Positions 1-8,227 of a stretch of 49,221 nucleotides of DNA are shown one piece after another; position 1 is the stretch's first letter, and each line of letters starts with the position of its first letter. A program made the translations under genes and the position numbers. Source of the DNA: Oscillospiraceae bacterium. Lineage in GTDB: Bacteria; Bacillota; Clostridia; Oscillospirales; Oscillospiraceae. The stretch is taken from positions 1 to 49,221 of the forward strand of contig JAFTFT010000012.1 in assembly GCA_017458335.1 (NCBI GenBank). The letters run 5' to 3'. The notes under the pieces were generated by a model. The model did not search any database and was not told the origin of the DNA. It saw nothing but the letters and a program-made list of their open reading frames with translations.

Positions 1-134
1 CCGTAGCTATCCCTATGTTCCAGAATACAGCACTTTGTTGGGTGTTTGATCCGGATTCTCACAAATTTGGATGATATGCCTTTGGCTTCGTGCGCGCTTT
101 TTTCAGCTTGTGACTTCAGGCAAACTTTTCACTC

Positions 135-653
135 TCAAGTAACAAAAATGGTTAGCGAAAACAGGATGATAGCGACCCAGACCCAGGAGGAAAAAGGCTG
201 CTCGATAAGAAATTTCCCGTACCTGGCAAAGGGAAAAGCGAGAAAGGACGTTGCCAGAATCGTAACGGCGAGCTGAGCGAGCGGAAGGGAGAGGGTGAAG
301 GTGCCGAGCCCGGAGGAGGGCGAAACGCTGGCGTCGTAACAGGCGGCATAGATGGTGAGAATCGACAGAAGCGCAACGACAGCGGCGTAAACGGTCAGCG
401 TTTTCACCAGGGGTGCGTTCAGACTGAAATGAAAACAGAGAAAGCAGAGCACCAGCAAAGGGATCAAAAGATCGTTTTCTTTTAATCCAAGCCGGTACGT
501 CAGGATGGTCGCCAGGATGATCAGCACCGACAGGAGCGCAAAAATAAAAACAAAACTTACCGTGCGCCTGCTTTTCAGAAGATCTCTCATCGGCAGGTAG
601 CACAGCGCCGCCGCCGGAAGGAGAATCAGATAGGACAACAGGATGCTCAGCAT
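135..653 (-). CDS. Membrane protein resembling the sensor half of a LytTR-partner histidine kinase; kinase domain absent
   Basis: The 172-residue product is almost entirely hydrophobic, with about five or six membrane segments and the last one (WVWVAIILFSLTIF) ending directly at the stop codon. It starts six bases after the response regulator gene stop, with GGTGAAAG before the ATG, so the two are co-transcribed. GHKL/AgrC-type kinases that pair with LytTR regulators have this kind of N-terminal membrane region followed by about 200 cytoplasmic residues with H and N boxes. None of that is present: a TGA closes the frame, a second in-frame TGA follows at 129-131, and none of the three frames down to position 1 reads as a kinase. 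It is either a truncated kinase or a stand-alone membrane partner. The 134 bases beyond the stop show no gene. Confidence 0.6.
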   Translation of the reverse strand: MLSILLSYLILLPAAALCYLPMRDLLKSRRTVSFVFIFALLSVLIILATILTYRLGLKENDLLIPLLVLCFLCFHFSLNAPLVKTLTVYAAVVALLSILTIYAACYDASVSPSSGLGTFTLSLPLAQLAVTILATSFLAFPFARYGKFLIEQPFSSWVWVAIILFSLTIFVT

Positions 654-659
654 GGTCTT

Positions 660-1400
660 TCACCTGTCTTCGGCCGCCCGGGTCGATTCCCGGATGGAGG
701 CAAACCTGTAGTTCAGCCACTGCTGCTTCAGCTCTTTGGCTTTTCTCATAAGCAGCGGGAAATATCGGCCGCTCCGCATCACACAAACGGAATCCCGCAT
801 CAGCTCAATGTACTCCATGTTCACCAGAATCCCTTTCATGAGAACCAGAAAGCGGGGATCCTGAACCTGCTGCAGCAAGTGGGAAAACGTCATGCGTGTC
901 CGATAGGTCTTTCCGCTCCGGTCCGTGATGAGGAGATAGTTTCCGTCTGATTCGATGGAAACGATCTCCTCATAGGGCAGGCTGTATTCCCGCCGTTCGG
1001 CGGTAAAGGAGAAGCGCTCGCTCGGTTCTGTGCTGAGCCGCATAATATGATCCAGTGTACGGAAAAGCCGCTTTTCTGTGACCGGCTTGGTAAGATAGGC
1101 GGTGGCGAATACGGAAAAGGCTTCCGGATGGTGTTCGTTGCTTGCGGTCAGAAACACAAGCGATGCATCCTCATCCGTGGAGCGGATCTTCTCCGCCGTT
1201 TCGATGCCGGACATGCCTTCCATAAAAATGTCCAGAAAAATCACGGTATAGCGAAAGGGCTGATAGTTGAGCAGCAGTGCCTCGCCGCTTGGAAAATGCT
1301 CCATGCTCAGATCAAGCTGGTTCATGATGCCGTATTGTCTGATCATCTGGGCCAGAAGAGACCGATCCTTTTCGCAGTCGTCCACGATGGCGATGTTCAT
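660..1400 (-). CDS. LytTR-family response regulator
   Basis: Cytoplasmic transcription regulator of 246 residues. The receiver domain (about 1-118) has the acidic pocket D7-D8, phosphoacceptor D57 in FLDIFM, T85 and K105. A LytTR DNA-binding domain follows (about 130-235; SIESDGNYLLI and the FLVLMKGILVNMEYIE region). The start at 1400 is chosen because GGGAGGAAA lies just upstream of the ATG and the receiver begins there; an upstream extension in the same frame has no support. LytTR regulators typically pair with membrane GHKL kinases, and the gene just downstream is a membrane protein without a kinase domain, so the phosphodonor is unclear. A promoter with a TATAAT -10 lies about 30 bases upstream. 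Confidence 0.9.
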   Translation of the reverse strand: MNIAIVDDCEKDRSLLAQMIRQYGIMNQLDLSMEHFPSGEALLLNYQPFRYTVIFLDIFMEGMSGIETAEKIRSTDEDASLVFLTASNEHHPEAFSVFATAYLTKPVTEKRLFRTLDHIMRLSTEPSERFSFTAERREYSLPYEEIVSIESDGNYLLITDRSGKTYRTRMTFSHLLQQVQDPRFLVLMKGILVNMEYIELMRDSVCVMRSGRYFPLLMRKAKELKQQWLNYRFASIRESTRAAEDR

Positions 1401-1430
1401 GGTATGTTTCCTCCCGGGCAGTTTCCCATC

Positions 1431-1461
1431 ATTATAGCACGAAGTGTCTCCGTCATTCCAA
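1431..1461 (-). promoter_or_regulatory. Promoter of the LytTR regulator gene
   Basis: On the minus strand a perfect TATAAT (1431-1436) is preceded by a TTGGAA-like -35 at a slightly long distance. It lies about 30 bases upstream of the regulator start. The -10 is clear and the -35 weak, which would fit a promoter needing an activator. Confidence 0.5.
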
Positions 1462-1565
1462 CAAATTATCCCAGGATCACCGTGAGTTATCCCAGAAATC
1501 CGGATACGGCATGCTCGGGAGCGGTATGAAAACAGAGTTTTTGGCTGAAATGCGACCGGACCGGA

Positions 1566-1601
1566 CAAAAAAAACCGCTCTCCACAGCTTGTGGAGAGCG
1601 G
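1566..1601 (-). terminator. Rho-independent terminator of the 5'-nucleotidase gene
   Basis: A perfect inverted repeat (CCGCTCTCCACA paired with TGTGGAGAGCGG, two-base loop) is followed on the minus strand by a run of eight T. It lies about 30 bases after the 5'-nucleotidase stop. Confidence 0.9.
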
Positions 1602-1632
1602 GAGCATTTTGGGAGCAGCTCTTTCGATATTC

Positions 1633-3363
1633 TTATTCGGCCCGAATCTGAACGGCGTCGGGGGAGGGCTCGGCATACTGCTGGCCGATGACACCGTCCA
1701 GCACGTCAGAGATATAGTCGATTACGGCGTCGTCCATGGGGATGCCGGTGTCAAAGCCGAAGCCCTCACGGTAGGCGCGGTTGAACACGTTGTAGGTATC
1801 GCCGCCCGCTGCGCAGAAGTTGTTGGTGACGACGGCATAGGTGGCGTTTTCATCGAAGGGCTCACCGTTGATGGCGGTGATGGTCACGCGCCGGATGGAG
1901 GCGGGGGCAAAGTAGCTGCTCTCCTTGCCGTCAAGGGTATAGACCTCACCCTGGTCATATTCTTTGGTGGTGTCCAGCGTCCATTCAATGCCGCTGGTCT
2001 GGGGGAAGCCGCCGATTGGATCGGGCGTGCAGAAGGTGGAGGCCTCCAGGGCTTCCAGCAGCTCGCTGCCCTTGACATAGATGACGGCGACGGTGTTTCC
2101 GAAGGGGAGGACGGTTTTGACGTCGTTTTTGGTCACACCGCCTGCGGGGATGGGAGCACGGACGCCGCCGCCGTTGGTCACGCCGACCACCGGCGCGTCA
2201 TAATAGGCTTCCATGGCGCCGCCGGAGACCACGCTCCAGACCATGGCGTCGGTGATGAGAGAGCCGAGGTTGGTCTGCTCGGTGCGGTTGCCGGGCGCGC
2301 GCTCCCCGTTCAGGTCGACCTCAGAGGTGGCAAAGACAGCGCCGTATTCCGCGTCGACCGCATCCATGATTTCCTTTGCCGCGGCATCGACATCGGCGTC
2401 CTTCGGGAGATTTGCGGCTTCAATCAGAAAATGGTCCTCGATGGTTTTGGTGGCGTTGTCAATCACGACGACGCCGACGTTGGCAAAGTAGCAGCCGGTG
2501 GACTGGATGGGCTCGCCGTTTTCACCGGCGGTCATGACGGTGTGGGAGTGACCGTCGATCAGAAAGTCGATATCGGTGACCTTGTCGTACAGATCGATGG
2601 AGCGGTAGCCGTTGGCGGCGGATTCCTTGGCCACGCCGAGATGGACCAGGCCGATGATCAGATCCGCATTCTGCTCCTTCAGGCTGTCGACAGCCAGCTG
2701 GGCGCTGGCATAGAGGTCGTCAAAGGTTGCAAAGGAGATCTCCTGGATGAGACCGGGATTGACCTTGGTGGCGGTCTCCGGGGTCTCCAGACCGAAGAAG
2801 CCGATCTTCAGGGTGTCAGGCTCGACCGGCGCTTCTTCGCCCTCGGCCGGCTGTTCGGCTTCCTCCGGCGCGGGCAGCTCGATTTCCACGACGGCGGTGG
2901 CGGGCAGGATGCTCTCACCGGTCTCGTCAAGGTAGACATTGGCGCAGATGGTTTCAAACTCCGCGTCCTTCAGGTTCTCCATCAGCTGGGCATAGCCGAA
3001 GTCAAATTCGTGGTTGCCGAGGGTGACGACGTCATAGCCGGCGGCATTCATCATCTTGACGGCGCTCAGGCCCTTTGAGTCGCTGACATAGGGGCTGCCC
3101 TGACTGAAGTCACCGGCGTCGACCATGAGAACCTTTTCGGCGCCGGCCGCTTCCATGAAGCTCTTCATGGCGGTCATATAGGCATAACCCCACAGCCTGC
3201 CGTGGACATCATTGGAGTGCAGAATGATGGTCTTGCCGGTGTAGTCGGTGGAAAACAGTTTTGCGTTGGCGGCATAGTCGTAGTCCGCATAGGACGTGAC
3301 GCCGAGCGCCAGAAGCATCACGAGGGAAAGAACAAGGGCAAGGATCTTACGCGCGTTTTTCAT
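1633..3363 (-). CDS. Secreted 5'-nucleotidase / 2',3'-cyclic phosphodiesterase (UshA/YfkN-type metallophosphatase)
   Basis: Predicted 576-residue exported enzyme that removes phosphate from extracellular nucleotides so the nucleoside can be imported. A signal peptide (about 1-27, ending SYA) is followed by the calcineurin-like metallophosphatase domain. Its metal-binding motifs are visible in order: SNDVHG, DAGDFSQG, TLGNHEFDFG, a GLVHLG segment and DGHSHT. The C-terminal 5'-nucleotidase domain follows (TNLGSLITDAM, GGGVRAPI, NTVAVIYVKGSEL). No LPxTG or lipobox anchor is seen. An acidic Pro/Glu-rich insert (EEAEQPAEGEEAPVEPD) sits in the phosphatase domain. The start at 3363 has GGAGG seven bases upstream. 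Neighbouring nucleoside transporter and phosphorylase genes support the role; the exact substrate is not shown. Confidence 0.9.
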   Translation of the reverse strand: MKNARKILALVLSLVMLLALGVTSYADYDYAANAKLFSTDYTGKTIILHSNDVHGRLWGYAYMTAMKSFMEAAGAEKVLMVDAGDFSQGSPYVSDSKGLSAVKMMNAAGYDVVTLGNHEFDFGYAQLMENLKDAEFETICANVYLDETGESILPATAVVEIELPAPEEAEQPAEGEEAPVEPDTLKIGFFGLETPETATKVNPGLIQEISFATFDDLYASAQLAVDSLKEQNADLIIGLVHLGVAKESAANGYRSIDLYDKVTDIDFLIDGHSHTVMTAGENGEPIQSTGCYFANVGVVVIDNATKTIEDHFLIEAANLPKDADVDAAAKEIMDAVDAEYGAVFATSEVDLNGERAPGNRTEQTNLGSLITDAMVWSVVSGGAMEAYYDAPVVGVTNGGGVRAPIPAGGVTKNDVKTVLPFGNTVAVIYVKGSELLEALEASTFCTPDPIGGFPQTSGIEWTLDTTKEYDQGEVYTLDGKESSYFAPASIRRVTITAINGEPFDENATYAVVTNNFCAAGGDTYNVFNRAYREGFGFDTGIPMDDAVIDYISDVLDGVIGQQYAEPSPDAVQIRAE

Positions 3364-3403
3364 AAGCTGACCTCCATATCTTATAATTTGATTGCCCATA
3401 GAC

Positions 3404-3432
3404 AGTATAACGGAAAACGGAAAAAAGAACAA
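3404..3432 (-). promoter_or_regulatory. Promoter of the 5'-nucleotidase gene
   Basis: Minus-strand -35 TTGTTC (3427-3432) and -10 TATACT (3404-3409) with a 17-base spacer, about 40 bases upstream of the start codon. Confidence 0.6.
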
Positions 3433-3515
3433 GACGATTATTTAACATTAAAATGATGCTGCCGCCGGCTGACCAGATGAAAACGGCAGCGGAATAAAAC
3501 CAAGGTAGGAGCATC

Positions 3516-3572
3516 TTGACAAAAAAGTACTATTTATGTACAATAACCGTACTGGAAAGAGTACGGTTATTG
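3516..3572 (+). promoter_or_regulatory. Promoter with overlapping palindromic operator for the orphan antitoxin
   Basis: A consensus promoter (TTGACA 3516-3521, 17-base spacer, TACAAT 3539-3544) is overlapped from its -10 onward by a perfect inverted repeat at 3541-3572. The arms are 13 bases (CAATAACCGTACT and AGTACGGTTATTG) around a six-base loop. Placement over the start of transcription fits autorepression, as is usual for Phd/YefM antitoxins. The same element would also form a strong hairpin at the mRNA 5' end. Confidence 0.75.
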
Positions 3573-3589
3573 TCGAAAGGAGTTAGGAT

Positions 3590-3844
3590 ATGACAGTAGC
3601 GAGACAGATGGAGATTCGAGCCAACATGAAGGACTATCTTGACCGTGCTTCCGCGGGAGAGCCGATCTTCGTCCCGCGCAAGGGAAACAGAAATGTTTAT
3701 ATCATTTCTCAGGCGGAATATGAAACCATGCAGAAAGCAAAAAGAAATGCAGAATATCTCATGATGCTTGATCAGAGCAGACAACAACTGGAAACCGGCG
3801 ATGTTGTTATGAAATCGCTGCGTGATCTGAGGACGATGGAGTGA
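3590..3844 (+). CDS. Phd/YefM-type antitoxin, no toxin partner visible
   Basis: Small 84-residue protein. The N-terminal half (RQMEIRANMKDYLDRASAGEPIFV then VYIISQAEYE) matches the Phd/YefM antitoxin fold that binds DNA as a dimer, and the charged C-terminal half would normally wrap a toxin. AAAGGAG precedes the ATG. No toxin gene lies within reach: after the stop there is a short ATG frame of seven codons, then the terminator and a gene on the opposite strand. It is therefore an orphan antitoxin, a relic that lost its RelE/YoeB-type toxin, or a regulator in its own right. The palindrome over its promoter suggests it still controls itself. Confidence 0.8.
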   Translation: MTVARQMEIRANMKDYLDRASAGEPIFVPRKGNRNVYIISQAEYETMQKAKRNAEYLMMLDQSRQQLETGDVVMKSLRDLRTME

Positions 3845-3873
3845 ATGAATTTATGTTATGAATATTGAGCAGC

Positions 3874-3900
3874 AAAACGCCCAGCCGTCAGGCTGGGCGT
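3874..3900 (-). terminator. Bidirectional terminator between the antitoxin and HD hydrolase genes
   Basis: Perfect inverted repeat ACGCCCAGCC / GGCTGGGCGT with a four-base loop. The minus strand has a TTTT run after the stem, which suits the HD hydrolase operon; the plus strand has a weaker T-rich tail for the antitoxin gene. Confidence 0.75.
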
Positions 3901-3929
3901 AAGTCTTTGCGAGAACAAATTGCGGCAGC

Positions 3930-4511
3930 TCACTGCAGTGACGCACCGGGTGATCCCGCCGCAATTTTGTCGAGGGTGTCCCTAAGAATCTCCTGTCTGA
4001 GCGCTGCCAACCAGGGAGAGAAAGCGACGGCATCAAAGGCATAGACCCTGTTGAGCGCGTACTCATTTTCAGACCAGGTAGAGAGATCGGATTCATTGTG
4101 CTGAACCAGGGCCTCCAGTTTGTCCAGGGCCTTGTAGAGCCTTGCCTCCGGTGTTTCCATGGCGCTCATCTCAGCGTACAGCCCCCGCATCTCTCCGGAG
4201 ACGCTCTCCGGCAGTGTATCGACCCAGCGATCAAGCAGACTGTCCTCCTTCTCACGGTCGGCATCCGTCTTTACAAAAGTGGGAATATCCCCGGTAAAGC
4301 ACTCGCCGAGGTCGTGGATCAGACACATACGAATGACCCGGTCCATATTCAGTTCCGGAAACTCACCCCTCAATAGAAGGGCCATCAGTGAAAGCCGCCA
4401 GCTGTGCTCGGCTACACTCTCCTGCCGACCGCCGGAAGTATAGCAGTGGCGCGTGGCATCCTTCAGTTTTTCCGCAGTGTGCAAAATCTCGAGATATGTT
4501 CTGGGGTTCAT
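3930..4511 (-). CDS. HD-domain phosphohydrolase (YfbR-like 5'-deoxynucleotidase family)
   Basis: A 193-residue cytosolic protein with the HD metal-binding residues: H36 in AEHSWR, H66-D67 in IHDLGE, and a late Asp in ALDKLEAL. The SVAEHSWR...HDLGECFTGDIP pattern is that of the HD_3/YfbR group, which dephosphorylates deoxynucleoside monophosphates. The ATG at 4511 is chosen because GGAGGAG lies six bases upstream; a TTG at 4529 in the same frame would place that site inside the gene. It follows the last transporter permease by about 20 bases and is probably the last gene of the nucleoside operon, which fits nucleotide turnover. The substrate is inferred. Confidence 0.8.
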   Translation of the reverse strand: MNPRTYLEILHTAEKLKDATRHCYTSGGRQESVAEHSWRLSLMALLLRGEFPELNMDRVIRMCLIHDLGECFTGDIPTFVKTDADREKEDSLLDRWVDTLPESVSGEMRGLYAEMSAMETPEARLYKALDKLEALVQHNESDLSTWSENEYALNRVYAFDAVAFSPWLAALRQEILRDTLDKIAAGSPGASLQ

Positions 4512-4532
4512 TTTAAGCTCCTCCGGCAAAGG

Positions 4533-5471
4533 TCAGCGTGACCCTTTGTCGTACGGAATACCCTCGGCCTTCGGTGCGCGGGAGTTCTTGGAAGTCAGGG
4601 CGAGTACGATCAGGGAAACGATATAGGGCATCATGTTGTATACATTGCCCGGGAGATTCAGAGCAGCCAGAGAGGGGAAGCCGACATAGGTGTTCGACAG
4701 AGCGCGGAACAGACCGAACAGCAGTGCCGCAAGCGCAATGCGTCCGGGTTTCCACTGGCCGAAGATCATGACCGCCAGGGCCAGGAAGCCGAAGCCGGCA
4801 ACGCCGTTTTCAAACTTCCAGATCGAGACGCCTGCCAGAATGTAGCAGATGCCGCCGAGACCGCCGAGAATACCGGAGAGCAGGACACCGGCCCAGCGCA
4901 TCTTGTAGACATTGATGCCGACGGAATCGGCTGCCTGGGGGTGCTCACCGCAGGCCATCAGGCGGAGACCGAACTTGGTGCGATAGAGCATCACGGCGAC
5001 CACAATCACGGCGATCACGGCGATCAGCATAAACCAGTTGAACTCAAAGCCGTTGATGTTTGTGATGAACATTTTGCGCGCGCGGACATATTCGATCTCT
5101 GAAGAGTGGTCATCCGGATTCATCGAGGTGTTGAGCGCCTTGACGAAAACGGTGGCTGCTGCGGTGCCCAGCAGGTTCAGCGCGGTGCCGACAAGGGTCT
5201 GGTCTGCCTTGAAATTGATGCAGGCAACCCCCAGGAGAGCGGAGTAGACCAGGCCGAAGAAAGCCGCAGCGAGGATAACGAGGAGTACCATGACGAAGGC
5301 GGACTCCGTCTGGCAGAACCGCATCATGAGCGCACCACCCAGGGCGCCGATGACCATGATGCCCTCAAGACCGAGGTTGATGACACCGGAGTGTTCCGAA
5401 ATGCAGCCGCCCAGAGCGACCAGAATCAGAACAGAGGAGAAAATCAGCGTATACTGAATCAGCAGCAACAT
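4533..5471 (-). CDS. nupQ: Nucleoside ABC transporter permease (NupQ/YufQ type)
   Basis: Integral membrane subunit, 312 residues and about eight to ten helices, of the branched-chain-amino-acid-type permease family (BPD_transp_2). Family segments visible include INLGLEGIMVIGALGGAL near the N-terminus, FGLRLMACGEHPQAADSVGIN in the cytoplasmic loop, and GFLALAVMIFGQWKPG near the C-terminus. Its start overlaps the end of the partner permease region (stop and ATG two bases apart), so translation is coupled. With NupP it should form the heterodimeric channel for nucleosides delivered by NupN and powered by NupO. Confidence 0.9.
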   Translation of the reverse strand: MLLLIQYTLIFSSVLILVALGGCISEHSGVINLGLEGIMVIGALGGALMMRFCQTESAFVMVLLVILAAAFFGLVYSALLGVACINFKADQTLVGTALNLLGTAAATVFVKALNTSMNPDDHSSEIEYVRARKMFITNINGFEFNWFMLIAVIAVIVVAVMLYRTKFGLRLMACGEHPQAADSVGINVYKMRWAGVLLSGILGGLGGICYILAGVSIWKFENGVAGFGFLALAVMIFGQWKPGRIALAALLFGLFRALSNTYVGFPSLAALNLPGNVYNMMPYIVSLIVLALTSKNSRAPKAEGIPYDKGSR

Positions 5472-5473
5472 GA

Positions 5474-6607
5474 TTAATCAGCCTCCTTTCCGGCAGTTTC
5501 CGCAGTTTTCTGTTTCTGAATCCTTCTGTCTTCGCTTTTCGCGATCATGTTGTTCATGGTAATCTTGATGAAGAGCACAAAACCGCAGAGATAGATGATG
5601 ACGGAGGAGATCAGATCAGAGATCTGCGAGCTGTAGAAGTTGGTGTTGACGTACTGGCCGCCGTCGGTGATATGCTGGATAAAGAAGGAGGAGAAGATCG
5701 CGCCGATGGGGCTGAGGCCGCCCAGGAAGGCCGCCGCAATCCCGTTGAAGCCCATGCCCGGGACGGAAGACTGGGTGCACTCCCAGCGCATATAGCCGGT
5801 CTGATACAGCATGGATGCGCCAAGGCCGGCCAGACCGCCCGCAATGACCAGGGTCAAGATGATGTTCTGATTCTCCTTCATGCCGGCATACCGGGCAGCG
5901 TTCTTGTTGCTGCCGGTGGCTTTCAGCTCATAACCGAGTTTTGTCTTGTTGAGGATGATGCTGATCACGATCGCAATCACCAGAGCCAGAGGAACCGCGA
6001 TGGTGACATACTTGTTGTTTCCGATCAGCTTATCCAGACCGGCATTCGGCAGAATCGCGGAGGGATTCACATCCGTGATATACATGGTATAAGGGCTTGC
6101 GACTTCTTTGACCTTTGCCAGAATGGTATTGGCGGAGTATAAAGAGATCCAGTTCAGCATGATGCCGGAGATTACCTCGTTGACATTGCAGTAGGCTTTC
6201 AGAATGCCGACGACAGCGCCGAGCACGGCGCCTGCACAGATCGCAAACAGCATGCACGGCAGCCAGCTCCAGCCCCAGGCGAGGGCGGCGTACAGGCAGG
6301 CGCAGGAGCCTGCCACGTACTGGCCGGCGGCGCCGATGTTGAACAGGCCGACCTTATAGGCAAACAGAATGCTGAGAGAGCACATCAGCAGCGGCATGGT
6401 CTTGGCCAGCGTATTGCCGAACTGCTTGAGCTGGGTTTTGGGCTTGCTCCAGGTGAAGAAGTTTTTGATGACGTTTGTGATCGATTCGGCAGCACCCTGG
6501 GGATTGATGAAGAGAAGAACGATATAGCCGATCAACAAACCGAGAATAATGCAGATGATCGAGGCGACAAAAGCCTGTACACCCGGATTCTTCAGTGCTT
6601 TTTTCAT
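5474..6607 (-). CDS. nupP: Nucleoside ABC transporter permease (NupP/YufP type)
   Basis: The 377-residue larger permease of the BMP-family transporter. It has a longer N-terminal segment than NupQ (first helix about 10-33) and then the BPD_transp_2 core: LLMCSLSILFAYKVGLFNIGAAGQY, NVNEVISGIMLNWIS, GYELKATGSNKNAARYAGM (cytoplasmic coupling loop), VPGMGFNGIAAAFLGGLSP. The ATG overlaps the stop of the ATPase gene in an ATGA arrangement. The order ATPase, large permease, small permease is the usual one for this transporter in Bacillota. Confidence 0.9.
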   Translation of the reverse strand: MKKALKNPGVQAFVASIICIILGLLIGYIVLLFINPQGAAESITNVIKNFFTWSKPKTQLKQFGNTLAKTMPLLMCSLSILFAYKVGLFNIGAAGQYVAGSCACLYAALAWGWSWLPCMLFAICAGAVLGAVVGILKAYCNVNEVISGIMLNWISLYSANTILAKVKEVASPYTMYITDVNPSAILPNAGLDKLIGNNKYVTIAVPLALVIAIVISIILNKTKLGYELKATGSNKNAARYAGMKENQNIILTLVIAGGLAGLGASMLYQTGYMRWECTQSSVPGMGFNGIAAAFLGGLSPIGAIFSSFFIQHITDGGQYVNTNFYSSQISDLISSVIIYLCGFVLFIKITMNNMIAKSEDRRIQKQKTAETAGKEAD

Positions 6608-8154
6608 GCTTTCACCTCATCTCGTTTCGCGCCGGCCATGTAAAGGCCGAGCTCTTCCTGGGTGGTCTTCTTCGGATCCAGCTCACCGACAATCTCGCCC
6701 TCATACATGACAAGAATCCGATCGGGGACATCCATGACTTCATCCAGCTCCAGCGAGACCAGAAGAACCGCCTTGCCGGCGTCGCGCTGAGCGACCAGCT
6801 GCTTGTGGATGAATTCGATGGCACCGACGTCGAGGCCGCGGGTGGGCTGGACAGCGATCAGAAGTTCCGGAGCCTTGTCGATCTCGCGGGCGATAATGGC
6901 TTTCTGCTGGTTGCCGCCGGACATGGAACGCGCCGTCGTGATCGGACCCTGGCCGGAACGGACGTCGTACTCATTGATCAGCTTATTGGCATATTCGCGG
7001 ATGTTCTTTCGCCTGAGGAAGCCTGCAGAAGAGGTAAACTCCGGCTCAAAGTAAGTCTGGAGAATCAGGTTGTCTTCCAGCGAATAATCCAGCACAAGGC
7101 CGTGTTTGTGCCGGTCTTCGGGGATATGGCTGATCCCCATCACGGCACTGCGTTCGCGGATGGAAGCCTTGGTCATGTCTTTGCCCATGATGGTAATTTT
7201 CCCGGAGACAAGCGGCTCCAGACCGGAGAGCCCGTAGACAAACTCCGACTGACCGTTTCCGTCGATGCCGGCGAGGCAGACAATCTCTCCGGCACGAACC
7301 TTCAGAGAGACATTTTTCACTGCGTTGTTTTTATGGACTTTGGAGGCAACGGTCATGTTCTCGATGTCGAGGATGACTTCGCCGGGATGCGCCGGTGTCT
7401 TTTCGACATGGAAGTTGACATTGCGTCCGACCATCATGGCGGAGAGCTGCTCCGGCGTAACGTCCTTTGTGTTGACAGTACCGATGTACTTGCCCTTCCG
7501 GAGAACCGTGCAGCGGTCTGCAACTTCCATGATCTCGTTCAGCTTGTGAGAAATGAAGAGAATGGACTTCCCTTCCCCTGCCAGATTTTTCATGATCTGC
7601 ATCAGCTCGGAGATCTCCTGCGGCGTGAGAACGGCGGTCGGCTCGTCAAAGATCAGGATCTCATTGTCACGGTAGAGCATCTTGAGAATCTCCGTTCTCT
7701 GCTGCATACCGACGGTGATGTCCTCGATCTTGGCGTCGGGATCGACCTTCAGACCGTACTTCTCAGAGAGGGCCAGGACTTTTTCGCGGGCTTCCTTCTT
7801 TTGCAGAAAACCCATCTTGTTCGGCTCGACGCCCAGGATGATGTTGTCGAGAACCGTGAAGCATTCCACCAGCTTGAAATGCTGGTGAACCATGCCGATC
7901 CCCAGATCATTGGCGTCATTGGGGTTGTTGATCTTGACTTCAACGCCGTCTTTCTTGATGGTGCCTTCTTCCGGCTGATAAAGGCCGAACAGCACGCTCA
8001 TGAGCGTGCTCTTTCCCGCTCCGTTTTCACCGAGCAGCGCGTGGATTTCTCCTTTCTTCAGCTGGAGCGTGATATCATCGTTGGCGATGATACCGGGGAA
8101 CTTCTTCGTGATGTGAAGCATCTCGATTGCATATTGCTCCTGTGCCAAATTCAC
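6604..8154 (-). CDS. nupO: Nucleoside ABC transporter ATP-binding protein (NupO/YufO type)
   Basis: A 516-residue ATPase made of two fused ABC domains. The first has Walker [10 protein letters not shown], a Q-loop (VHQHF), signature VGMQQRTE and Walker [11 protein letters not shown]. The second has the degenerate Walker A usual in this family (GIDGNGQSE), signature MSGGNQQK and [12 protein letters not shown] in place of a classical Walker B. The annotated start is GTG at 8154, but AGGAGG lies only two bases before it; a TTG at 8148, eight bases from that site, may be the real start. It energises uptake through NupP/NupQ. Confidence 0.92.
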   Translation of the reverse strand: MNLAQEQYAIEMLHITKKFPGIIANDDITLQLKKGEIHALLGENGAGKSTLMSVLFGLYQPEEGTIKKDGVEVKINNPNDANDLGIGMVHQHFKLVECFTVLDNIILGVEPNKMGFLQKKEAREKVLALSEKYGLKVDPDAKIEDITVGMQQRTEILKMLYRDNEILIFDEPTAVLTPQEISELMQIMKNLAGEGKSILFISHKLNEIMEVADRCTVLRKGKYIGTVNTKDVTPEQLSAMMVGRNVNFHVEKTPAHPGEVILDIENMTVASKVHKNNAVKNVSLKVRAGEIVCLAGIDGNGQSEFVYGLSGLEPLVSGKITIMGKDMTKASIRERSAVMGISHIPEDRHKHGLVLDYSLEDNLILQTYFEPEFTSSAGFLRRKNIREYANKLINEYDVRSGQGPITTARSMSGGNQQKAIIAREIDKAPELLIAVQPTRGLDVGAIEFIHKQLVAQRDAGKAVLLVSLELDEVMDVPDRILVMYEGEIVGELDPKKTTQEELGLYMAGAKRDEVKA

Positions 8155-8180
8155 ATCCTCCTTTTCTCAGCAATTGTTTC

Positions 8181-8210
8181 AAAAAAGAGGCAGGCCAAAA
8201 GACCTGCCTC
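8181..8210 (-). terminator. Hairpin between nupN and nupO (partial terminator)
   Basis: Stem GAGGCAGG / CCTGCCTC followed on the minus strand by six T, lying between the binding-protein and ATPase genes. As a leaky terminator it would keep binding-protein mRNA in excess over the membrane components. Confidence 0.8.
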
Positions 8211-8227
8211 CGGAAAGCCAGAAGAAA

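Noticed and set aside
46-276. A 76-codon frame on the plus strand at the left edge
   Set aside because: Overlaps the membrane-protein gene in antisense, has no convincing ribosome site and no recognisable motif.
1591-3078. A 495-codon open frame on the plus strand
   Set aside because: It is antisense to the 5'-nucleotidase gene, has a Gly/Asp/Val/His-biased composition typical of a shadow of a GC-rich gene, and matches no fold.
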